This document shows positions 49,301 through 61,300 of a stretch of 64,000 nucleotides of DNA, piece after piece. Origin of the DNA: Melanocharis versteri (lineage: Eukaryota > Chordata > Aves > Passeriformes > Melanocharitidae); assembly GCA_013397845.1 (NCBI GenBank), contig VZTG01004615.1:1-64000 (forward strand), given 5' to 3'. Position 1 is the stretch's first letter. Each line of letters begins with the position of its first letter. The notes below the pieces were generated by a model. The model did not search any database and had not been told where the DNA came from. It saw only the letters and a program-made list of their open reading frames with translations. Both the position numbers and the translations under genes were made by a program.

Positions 49301-52300
49301 CCACTTGGAGCTGGTGTTGGTGGTGCTGGTTCTGCAGCTGCCGGGGGAATTGGTGTTCCCTATGGAAAAGATGGTCTCCCAGCTGCAGCAGGTGTTGGTG
49401 GTGCAGGGGGAGGTGGGGGTCCCTATGGACAGGATGGTGTCCCAGCTGGAGCAGGTGTTGGTGGGGCTGGGTCAGGGGCAGTTGGGTTTCCCTATGGAAA
49501 GGATGGTCTCCAAGCTGGAGCAGGTGTTGGTGGTGCAGGGGGAGTTGGGGGTCCCTATGGAAAGGACGGTGTCCCAGTTGGAGCAGGTGCTGGTGGTGCA
49601 GGAGGAGTTGGGGGTCCCTATGGAAAGGATGGTGTCCCAGCTGGAGCAGGTGTTGGTGGGGCTGGTTCAGGGGCAGTTGGGTTTCCCTATGGAAAGGATG
49701 GTCTCCCAGCTGGGGCTGTGGCAGGAGCTGCTCGTTTTCCTCTTGGAGGTGAGGAAGCAATGGGATCTGGCTGTGGCAGGGATGCCACACTGAGCAGAGC
49801 TTTGGGATATGCAGGTGGAGCAGGAGGAGAGGGCTTTCCCGGGGAAGGCTCTGCAGTGTGGGGTGCAGGGTCTCCCTATGTCAAGGACAGAGGATCAGCC
49901 ATGGCTGGTGCAGGTGGGGTTGGGAGGTTGGGAGGGGATGAATGGGATTCAGTCCATGGTAAAGGAGGTGTGGGAGGTGCTGGTGGACCAGGTGGTGAAT
50001 ATGGGCTGGATGCACATCTTGGCAGATCTTTAGGAGGTGGAACTGGAAAGGGCACTGCCAGTGATGTCAAATGGCCAGGGAACAAAGGTTCAGCTGGTGA
50101 CAGAGGGTCCCTGTCAGGTCCAGGAGGAGCCAGGGGAGAGGGTAGAGATTTCGGACAGTTAGGCTCTCTTTATGGCACAAATTCTGCCTTTGGAGGGGCA
50201 GGGAGTAAATCCCATGACAGATCTGTTGACGGGAGTACTTCAGGTGGGTTTGGTCAAGGTCCACTGAGTTATGGCCAGATGTCAGGTACTTTTGGTGGAC
50301 CTCCTTCAGCAAACCAGAGAAACCAGAAACCTGACCTGGATCTTAAAGCACATGATTCCCTGAACAACACGGAAAGCACGGGACAAAAGAAACGGAGTGT
50401 CCTGGATGATCTCAAAGGTACGTGGTTAACTGGTGATTCCTGGTCTTTGCATTTTGATACTCACATTCCTAATCCTGCAAAGAAATGGGATGTTATGGTT
50501 TAGATAAACACAGCTCTGTGTAGAAATTTGGTTGTCCCATGATCCGTTCCTAATTCTCACACTGATTGGTTGTTTGATCTTACACAATTTGCTCTGATCA
50601 AACTGCCTTAAAGGTCTAAATTATTTTCTTTATCTAAATGATCTAAACCAGGTCTCATCTCTTCATTTGTGTTTCACATCTCATGGAGCAGACCAGTTGA
50701 CAAATAAACAAGTTGTCATAAAGTTTCAAGGAATATCACCATGTTTCTTTGATACTATTCCAATTCAAAACGGAAGGTTTCACTCTATTTTTCAAACACC
50801 TACTGCAAAGAACTGTGTTTTTCCAAGTTCTGGGAACAATTCTGTGCTTGCTTATATGGGATTATATAATGTAAAAGCTCTTTTCTCTTGAACATCACAA
50901 ATAATAAGGTGTTGCACAGGGTAAGAGGGGAGTAACGTATTTGCAGCCATTTGAATAAGACCTGTGGCTCCACCAGCAAGATGATGACGTGAAAATTGTA
51001 GGAATGAGAAATTTCAGGTGTATAATCAGAGGGGAATATTCACCTAATGGGATTGCTCACAAGTTAGGAATTATCATTTCTAAACCATAAATATAAATAA
51101 GGAAGTAAAATCATCAAAATTGGGGTTCAAGGGGAAGGAGTGGGGTATTTATTAGAGAGGAGATTATGATGTTAATGGAAAAGAACTTGGGAAGAGAAAG
51201 GAATACAGGGGTGGACAACAGTGTGCCTGGGGCTCTTTAGGGGGATGTGTTGGGCAGCCCCGTGTATGGTCAGTGCAGAGGAAGAGGAGGATGAAGCAGT
51301 GTATCCACACCCTGGCACAGCCTGGTTTTTCCCACTGTCTGTAGAGGGAGCCAAGACAATAGCAAATCTGCAGCTGGATAATGTGATTTGTGATGAATCC
51401 ATTGCCCATGAGGTGGATGTTGGGATATAGTTGATGTTGGGATGGCTGCTTATCCCTCAGGACACTGAGCGTACCCAGCTGGCCCACGGTGAGGTGGCAC
51501 AAAAGCCTCTCCTGGCCACAGGACATATTTTTTTTAAAAGCTCTTTTCCCCTCACGTGCAGGTGCATTTTTAGCTCCAGGTGTCTCTCTGTAACGCAGAC
51601 TTAGCTTCTTTCCCTTCCTTTGTGCCTGTTCAGTCCCACGCTGTTACCTCAACAAGCAGCTGGCAACCGTGCGAGTGCTGAAGGGGGACCCAGCTGAGCT
51701 GTCCTGCACTGTCAGCAAGGACAACGTGACCGGAACCTGGTTTAAGGATGGCCTAAAGGTGGGTTCCCTGAGCTTGCTGTTGGCTTTGGGTAGCAATGCT
51801 CTGCTCTCTGGCTCTACTTCCTAAGGGTGGTGTCAAGGTGTCCTTTCCCCTGACAGTCACCTGCAGTCTGAGTGAGGCCCTGGAAGGGTTCACAGAATCC
51901 CAGAAACCCAGAGTAGTTTGGGTTGGAAGGGACCTTAAAGATCATCCAGTCCCACCCCCTGCCATGGGCAGGGACACTTTCCACTAGACCCTGTCTAACC
52001 TGGCCCTATCCAACCTGGCCTTGGACACTTCCAGGGATAGGGCAGCCACAGCTTCTCTGGACAACAGAACACCAGAATATTGCCTTTAAACATGCATGAC
52101 ATTCATAAGTCTTTTCAACTGCATTTCAAATTGTGGTCTGTCCAGTTCCAGTTTGGATTGCATTTTTTCCTTTTTTTTTTTAAAGGATGAGTCTCTGTCC
52201 TTTACTTTGTAGTTAACAAGCATGGATGGAGTCGTCTTTGAAAAGAAAGGTCTTGTCCACAAGCTGATCATTAACAAAGCTGAAGATATTCATGCTGGGA

Positions 52301-55300
52301 AATACAGGTTTGAAGGTGGAGATGTAAAAACTGAAGCTTCAATTTTTGTTGAAGGTGAGTCAACTCAAACCACCAAGGCAGCATGAGATGGGCTTTAAAT
52401 GTAATATATGTACTCAGAGACATGTCATTGGTTATTGAGATAACTTTATGGTTTTTGTACAGGTTGGTTCATTTTGCATTTGCAAGTTTAACTAGGGAGC
52501 CTTCTGTTAGCAACTCAAAGATTTTGGGGTGCACAAAACACTTTATCAGAGCAGATTCTTCATTCTTGTGTTTAGTGTGTTGCCTAGGAGAAATTTTCTC
52601 TAGTGGCTAGTGTGATACCACAAAACCTTGTGATAATTATCCTGTAGCAAAGTACAACGAAAGGTGTAGGTCCAAGTGTTGTGAGCTTCTAAGCATTGCT
52701 GGCAGCACCATGAGGGGATCCCTTCCCTCCCAAGGTGAGCCTTACCCTCTTTGGATTGTGGTTTTTAATGACCTTGTGTCACCTGCTTAGATCCTCCCCA
52801 GGTGGACAAAGTCCTCCTCAAGAACTTGACCAGTGTCCCCATGGTGGCCAAGGCCGGGGAGGGGGTGAAGCTGCGGATCCCATTCGAGGGCCGGGGGCCC
52901 ATCAGGGCCACGTGGCTGAAGGACAGGATGGAGCTGGGGGATGACACCAGGATCCGTGTGGACAAGGCAGACACCTGCACCACGCTGTCCATCTCCAGCT
53001 GCGACAGGAGGGACTGTGGGGATTACAAAGTCAGGCTCAAGAATGACAGTGGCGTCCTGGAGATCAACCTCAAGCTCGTGGTGATAGGTAAGATCCTGTA
53101 ACATCGACTGTGGCTTTCACTGTAAAGCTTAGGCAGGGAATCCATTGATACTGGTGACAACCTTATTTGGAGTGACTGGGTATTTCGAGAGGAACAAGAC
53201 TCTCTATATTGCCCCAAAATCAGGGTACAAGGAAAGATTGCTGAACGTGCTTCTTGCCCTTTAGTAGAAGGGAACACAAACCTAGTTTGGTTTTTCGTGG
53301 CCTAAGCAGCTGAGTTTTGAATGTTCAGATACTGTGGGAGATGTGACTGTACACAACGTGCAAATCTGAAATGGGATATCAAGTTCCAATTCAGCCCTCC
53401 CATAAATGTCTGGGCTCCTCTGGGAGACCAGAAATGATGTTTTGCCTGTATTAGCAAGCTGAACTGGTGCAATGCTTATGAGAACAGTTGACCGAGGGAG
53501 AGGAAGGGCCTGGCTTTCCATCTTCCCCATCAAAAGTTAGAAGAGTGCAAGTTTGGAAGAGGCAATTCACATGCCCAGCCCTCGTCCTACAACTGTGCCT
53601 GCATTTCATCAGGAACAATCTCCCAGCTAGTGAGCAAGGGACAGCGTCTGCTCCAAACGCAGGAGCAGGTCTGGGTCTGGAGCCAGCTGTGTCTCTGTTC
53701 GTCTTCCCAGACAAGCCACAGCCTCCAGCAGGACCCATCAAAATTGTAGAAAGCTCTGCCAACAACATCACGATCCAGTGGAAGCCCCCAAAGGATGATG
53801 GGGGCAAACCAGTGCAAAGGTACCTCGTGGAGAGGCAGCAGGTGGGCAGGAATGACTGGGAGACTTTGGGAGAAACCCCCAGGAGCTGCACCAGCTTCAC
53901 CACGAGCAAAGTGGAGGAAGAGATGAGCTACTACTTCAGGGTGAGGGCCGTGACTGCCGAAGGAGCGAGTGACGCACTAGAGTCCGGAGAAGTGAAGGCT
54001 GCTGGTAAAGGTGAGGAGAACTTCTCATAATTCATAATTCAGATTGGGAAATTCATTATCAAAGCTGACATCAAAGGAAACTCACTGCATTTTGGATGTT
54101 GCTGCAGCTCTCAACTTCAGTCTTCACACAAAGCTGTGGAGGTTGCCCAGCAAAGAGCAGCAGTTTGCTGTAGGCTCTGTTGATGCTGTGTGAGATGTAA
54201 TTATTACTTGGTCATGCTCCATTCTGGATTGGAAAGGAAGTTTCTTGGGGGAAATGCAAAGCGCATCAAGATCAAAGGAAATTTTTCCCAGTGTGGCTGC
54301 AAAGGGAACATGTGAGGTTTTTCTTAACTCCACAGGCAAAGGAGTGTCTCTGTATGTGCAGCACTTCTCAGCATGACCACTCCATTCCCCTGATCTCCAA
54401 ACTGCTGAATATTGTCTTTGTCCTTCAAGGAGTTTAAATACGAGAACAGGTTTGCCATGAGCACAAATGCAGTACTAGAAAGAGCAATGTTCAGTTCTAA
54501 TTATCTTCTTTCTCCATTCTCATTCCCATGATTCTGTATCTTGAATGCTTTAGCAGAGGGCAAAGAAAATCCATTTTATTACCAGTTCCTGTAGTTGAAA
54601 GCAAGAAAGATGCTGACTGTTCATATCATTTCGGAATGATATGACATTGAATTGACAGGACTGACAGAGGAATTGGCAGTCCTGATGACAGCAGGTCTTT
54701 TGTGAAATCCAAACTCAGGAACAGAGTCCATGTTTGTGGGGGGAACAGGATCCACAGCTTCAGGTCTCAGCCAGGTTTTCAAAGCACATCCATAGGAATA
54801 CCTGGGGGAATATGGAAGAAGAAATTACACACAACACCATTTTATCTTGCAATAAAAACATACTTGCTAATAATGAAGGCCTCATCTCTTTGTAGCTTCC
54901 CCTGGTGCCCCAGATCCCCCCGAGATCATCAGTGCCAGCAGGGACACCATCACCATATCCTGGAAAGCTCCTTGTAAAACCGGCACTTCCCAAATTATGG
55001 GATACGTTGTTCAGAAACGCAAGAAGGGCACTGTGACCTGGCTGCCAGTCACCAACGTGCCTGTCAAAGGTGGGTATTCTGACTCCTAGAACAGCCTGGT
55101 GGATTTGAAAAGGCAAAAATGTCAGCTGAGTTTAGGAGCTGCTTAGGATCTTACACCTTTCACATGAAGGTGGTGATGGGTCACAGGTTGGACTGGATGA
55201 CCTTGGAGGTCTTTTCCAACTAAATGATTCTGGGATTCTGCGATTCAAAGGCTGTTGGATTTTGAAAGGAATAAAATGAACACATCCCAGAAGTTCACAT

Positions 55301-58300
55301 GAACTTAGCTAGGGAATGGCAGGGAATCAGTGACAGCTTTTATGGCTCCTGAGAACTTTTCAGTCCATAATTCTGCCTGGAGTAAGGTACAACTTTGTTG
55401 TGTCACCTTTCCTGATGGGGAACGGCTCCCCTGAGCCAACAAACTCCTCTCCTCTCTGCAGACAAGAAGCTGAAGGTGACCAGCCTCAAGAAGGGTGTGC
55501 AGTACGAGTTCCGGGTGGCAGCTGTCAATGCTGCTGGCACAGGACAGCCCAGTGACCCCTCAGAGCCCGCCTTTGCCCGGGACCCCACGAGTAAGTGCCC
55601 TGCCCTGTGCTCTGCTTTGGGGATGTTTGTGGGGAGAAATGTTCTTAAATCCTTGTAAAAGTATGTGGAGACAAGGATCAGTAACTGGGCAATGTTTCAT
55701 GGCTGAGAATCAGCTGGAGGAAGGAATGGAAGGATTTCCTGTAGGATGTCCAAGTCAAGATCTGGCAGATCCCAGTGTGGGGTAATGTGCGGTGTGGAGA
55801 AACACTCAGGATGGGCCTCAGAGTGTTTTGGAATGTTGTGGATTTACTGCAGGGCTGGTAGGAGCAAGGACCCGGATCCAGCTCTGAAGAACTGGGAGAA
55901 GGTGGGGCAAGACAGCAGGGTGGAAATCCAGTGCACTGCAGGAATGCTGGGGAATCTCAGGCAGTGACTGAAAAGAGGGAAGAGAAATCCTAGAAAAATT
56001 GTTTAAATAAAATTTCTCTGTCCAGAATCTCCAGGCCAAGTGCAGGACCTTAAAGTGAGCAGCAGTGACAGCACCAGTGTCACCTTGACATGGAATAAAC
56101 CTGAAGTACAAGATGGGAATGATGTGAAAGGCTACGAGGTGGAGATGAGGCCCTGTAACAGCCTCAGCTGGACCAAATGCTTCACCCTCCCTGCAGAGAG
56201 CACCTCGTGCAGGGTGCAGGGCCTGCAGGCCGGGGAGAAGCTGTTCCTGCGCGTGAGGGCCCTCAGCGACGGCGGCCCCGGGGAGGCCTCGCAGCTCGAG
56301 GCTTGTGCTGGAGCTGCTGCTGCCGTGGGTGAGTCAGGGGCGCTGGGGCTCTGTCCCTGGGAATGGGGCACTCAGGGAGCAGCAGCAGCCAGGGCTGTGG
56401 GATACTGGCATGAGCCGCTCCCAGGCCCAGCCTCAAACAGGCACAGCACTGCTCCTCCTCACCTCGGGGTTATCTGCTCACCTCAGCAGGACAGTCCAAA
56501 TATTGACTGATACTAGATATGCAGTGCACAGTGCTCAGCTCATTTAGAGACTCCTTTTGATAAAACAACTTCAGAACTCCATTTTCTCCTTGGACTTACA
56601 TTTTGCCCCCTGTGCAGAGCCACATCACAGTCACCAGACAGAACCCGCATGTACTTACCCTTGCTTGCGCTCTTCCAAGGGAAAAATAGAGTTTTCAGTC
56701 AATTTTTAGACAATCTTCTGGAAAAAACCATTCTATTTCATTCTCTTAAATCACAATATTTTATGCTTTTTTGGATACTTTATTTTACTTTTTAATAGTT
56801 TAGTTGGAAAGTTTTCACCATTTTCACTTTTCCATCTTTATTTACAATCTGCAGCTCTGTTTTTTTTCCTGTTCTTTGGGAAAATTGCAGAATTACAGAC
56901 ATAAGAGATAATTCTATGAGGGGTTCATCTTCCTTAACTTGGATCCTAAGTGAAAATGTCTACTTTGGCCTCTGCCTGGAGACCCCATATATCAATGAAC
57001 AGATAAAATAAATCCATCTGGAAAGCAGGTTTTCAGTTCTATACAGGAAACACCAAATACAATTTAGCACTACTGTATTTGGTATTCTTAGAGAAATACT
57101 AAATGCAATAATATATTGATGAAAAGAGAAAATATTTTAAATGCTAAAAAATACTATTTTAGATAAACCCTGTCAGCTTTCCAGTGGATGTTCTGTGCTC
57201 TGTATTGCATGTATATTTTATAAGCGTCCATTGGAATTTCCTTATTCTAGACACCATTTAAACACAAAAGATGATCCCTGTGATGGGATAAGGTGTGGCA
57301 AAGAGCCAGTTTCTCTGTGACTGAGACACCACCTGAATACAGAGATTGCTGTGAATGTATTTTTACATAATTTTCCCTTGTTCAGTCATAGTGATAAATA
57401 TATAGTAATGGAATTTGAAAGGTGTAAAGTCTGGGACTGAATCAGGGAGATTTTTCTCACTGTGAATTCCTTACCAGCCTCACCCAGCTGGGAGAGGCAC
57501 CAGGGGGTGGAACAGGTGTGATTGTCACCAGTGACTGCACCTACATCCACTTTTTAGGAGTAATCCTTGTCTTTTCCAGTCTCTCCCAGGTTACTGATAG
57601 ATGACACAGTGAAAAGCTTCCTGGTTATAAAAGCAGGGAATCCCATCCGGGTGAAGATTCCCTTTGAGGTGGGTATTCAGGGATTTAGAGGAATTCCCTG
57701 CCTGGTTTTATGATGCACTCAATAGCAGGCAGGAAAACTGAGCCACTGTTTTTATGTCATGAAATTTTGTCTACAAGTCACTGGGCAAATAACTTGGCCT
57801 GCCTGTGCTTTGTAGACTTTCAGGGTGAGGAAGACACGAGCCAGAATTGAGCTGTCAGTCTTGGCATTGCTGTTTTATGACATTGTGGTCATTCCTTAAC
57901 CTCTGCAAACAAGGCTGAGTGCTGTCCACCTAGCCCTATCAATGTTACCATCATCCAGTACTGTTCTGTCAGACTTTCCAAATCAGTGATTTCCCTGTGA
58001 CTCCTTCAGAAGGCCTTGGGGCACCATTTCCAGCAACACCTTCACTGTGCTTGTCTCACCAAGCAGCAGCACTTGAGCTCTGTGACTTGAGAACTTGGCA
58101 GGCACTGACAAATCGCAGTGCTTTGGTGTAAGCTTGGAACGACATAGGCTTTTCCTCATGGAAAGTGCAGTCAGGCTTTGGAAGGGGTTGCCCAGGGAGG
58201 TTTGGAGTCCCCATCCTTGGAGATGTCCAAGGAACACCTGTATGTGGCACTCAGTGCTTTTAAGGTGGGGATTGGGCACAGGTTGGACTCGATGGCCTTG

Positions 58301-61300
58301 GAGGTCTTTTCCAGCCCTAATGATTCCATGATCCTGTGAAGTCTGGGATACCAGAGGAGGGTGATGAAGTGTGTGTATTTTCTGGCCTTTCTCCTAATCT
58401 CTGGGAGAAGAAACCAAAGATGGCACAATGGAAATAAAGACTTAGAGGATGTTTTTTTTCTTTCCAAAACCAACAGATCTTTTTTTAAAAAGCAGAAAAT
58501 ATTAACTCCTGAAGTTATCTATCCTTGATCTGGCATAGCTTGGTTGACACACTTCTAAACACTTTACTGCGATAACATCCTTAAATGACAAAAATGAAAA
58601 AATTGTAAAGAAACTGTAGAGCAGATCAGGGCTCTCAGATCCATCGTGGATCCATATTTCTAAACATTACTGTGTCGCGGAGGTGCATATTTGGGGTAAG
58701 ATAATGAAACTAAAGATGTAAGACACAGTCTGGAGGTGAAACAAGTGGCTGTGACTCGTTGTTGTTTCCAGGGATCTCCAGAGCCGGTGGTGACCTGGTT
58801 AAAGGATGGGCTCCTCCTTCCCAGCCGGGCTGCTGTGAGCACCCAGGATGGAAGCACCCAGCTGCTGCTCAGGGCAGCCGAGTTCAGTGACAGCGGCACC
58901 TACACTGTGGAGCTTGGGGATGGGCTGGGGAAAAGGGAAACCTTCAGCTTCCAGGTTCAAATTACAGGTAACTCACTGCCATCCATACCAATCTACCAGC
59001 AACTCCCAGTCAATCCAGGCTGGGGCATGAACGGACTGAGAGCAGCCCTGAGAGAAGGACTTGGGGGTGCTAGTGGGTGAGAGATGGACATGCCCTGGGC
59101 TGATCCCCCAGAGTGGGCAGCAGGGGAAGGGGGGGATTCTGCCCCTCTGCTCCACTCAGGTGAGACCCCACCTGCAGAGCTGCCTCCAGCCATGGGGGCC
59201 CAGCACAGGAAGGACGTGGAGCTGCTGGAGCAATTCCAGAGAAGGCCACGGAGATGCTCTGATGGCTGGAGCCCCTCTGCTCTGGAGCCAGGCTGGGAGA
59301 GCTGGGGGTGTTCACCTGAAGAAGAGAAAGCTCCAGGAAGAACCTTAGAGCCCCTTCCAGTGCTTAAAGGGGCTCCAAAGGAGATGGAGAGGGACTTGGG
59401 ACAAGAGCCTGGAGTGACAGGACAAGGGGAAATGGCTTTCCACTGCCAGAGGGCAGAGTTACATGGGATACTGGGAGGGAATTCCTTCCTGTGAGGGTGG
59501 CACAGGTCGCCCAGAGAAGCTATGGCTGCCCCATCCTGGAAGTGTCCAAGGCCAGGTTGGACAGGGCTTAGAGCACCCTGGAATAGTGGAAAGTGTCCCT
59601 GCCCATGGCAGGAGGTGGGACTGGATGAGTTTTAAGGTCCCTTCCCACCCAAACCAGTCTGAGATATTCCATGATTTACTGTGAATAGGCAGAAGGCCAC
59701 AAACTGAGTTTGGTAGGGTGAGCTCTGATGATGTTTGGCTGTGCAGGCACAGGGAGAACCAGGGTACAATTTTCTATGAGATTGTCTGGGCACTTTATGA
59801 TCTCACTTGTCTGCAGGACAGAGCAAACCCCTGACTAAAACTGTCCTTCCAGAGTGAATGCAGGAGGTAAGCACACGCTCTGGGACGCTGAGCACAGCTC
59901 TCCCAGCTGCGACCTCAGGAGGGGAAGCAGCTCAGCTGTACAACCCTCCTCTCCCCGCTCAGCAAGTGCAGATGTTGTGCAGCAGCAGCTCAGTTCATTG
60001 CAAATGCATTTGTGTGCCTGGAGAAGAAATGGAATTTTGTCCCAGTGACCAGGATGGTCACTGAGCCCCAGACATGTAACAGACTCCAGGTTTTTAGGGT
60101 TCTGTGCCACTGTCCCTACAGCTGTGACATTGTGTGCCCTCCCCTGGCAGATATCCCACAGCCCCCTGGAGCCATCCGGCTGGAGGAGAATGTGCCCAAC
60201 ACAGTGACAGTGACCTGGGACCCCTCGCCATCCGAGCAGTGGGAGAAGAGCCTGTATTACACCGTCCTGAAACGGGAATCCCAGAAGGGTCTGTGGCACG
60301 TGCTGGGTGACCTGATCTACAACAACAAGTTCACCTTCACCAGGGTGATCCCAGGCAGGGATTATTACTTCAGGGTCGTGGCAAAAAACGACCTGGGAGC
60401 CAGTGATCCATCAGAGACTGTGCAGCCCTGGAGGATCTGGAAAAAAAAGGGTAAAACATTTTCAAGTATTTCTCTGTGTTGTGTTTTGTTTCTTTCATTG
60501 CTTCTAACACCCCATCCTCAAATGGGTCTCTCCTCCATGGAATATTCAGTTGCCCAGAACAGGAATGCAGAGATGCCCTGAGGAATTCCAGCTGGGCAGG
60601 GAAGGTTTGTCCTTTCTGCAGGGACATTGTACAGACAGACCCTTCATTCCCAGCCATTATGACATCAATCTGCCCCAAAATTAATTCCCAGCAAAATCTA
60701 AGGCTTAAGTTTCTGACCAAAGTTTCTGACTTCAAAGTTAAATTTTGGGCAATTCTGAGGAGCAGCAGAGGTTACAATCGATGGGTGCATGGGATCTCTG
60801 GCAATTTGCAGAATTCCAGACACTGCACAATCAAACCCCTGCAAACCCTGAAGTGCTGGGAGCAATATCTGAGCGTGTGTTTGGTGCTGTTTATTTTTCA
60901 CAGCTGAATTTCGAGTGAAAGCACAGAAATACAGGGGAGTTAACCAGAACCAGCACCCGAGGTTCCTGGTGCCGCTGAAGTCCCACGTGGTGGTGACGGG
61001 CAGCGAGTGTCACATGAGCTGCGCCGTTGGAGGCCACCCCCCTCCAAAAATCACATGGTACAAGGACGGCAGAGACCTCTCCAGAGATCCCAACTACTTC
61101 TGCACCAACGACTTCGGAGTGTGCTCCCTGGTGGTGCTGGGGGTCACCAAGCAGGATGAGGGGGAGTACATGGTGGAAGCCAGCAATGAAGTGGGTCGTG
61201 CTTTCAGCAAAGCCTTCCTTGCCATCAAAGGTAACTCTGCAGTGCTGCTTCCCTGGCGGATCCAGGGCATGTCACTGCTGCCCAGTGCCTTGAAGATGGT

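Noticed and set aside
45852..49790. 1312-codon antisense open frame as a gene
   Set aside because: It mirrors the repeat exactly, has no domain or splice support, and its length follows from copying a stop-free 72-bp unit.
46545..49793. 1082-codon second forward frame as a gene
   Set aside because: It lies wholly inside IGFN1 exon 11 in another frame. The IGFN1 frame is fixed by flanking exon phases.
59061..59494. Overlapping open frames of 95-136 codons
   Set aside because: They fall inside a forward CR1 fragment and are remnants or chance frames of that element.
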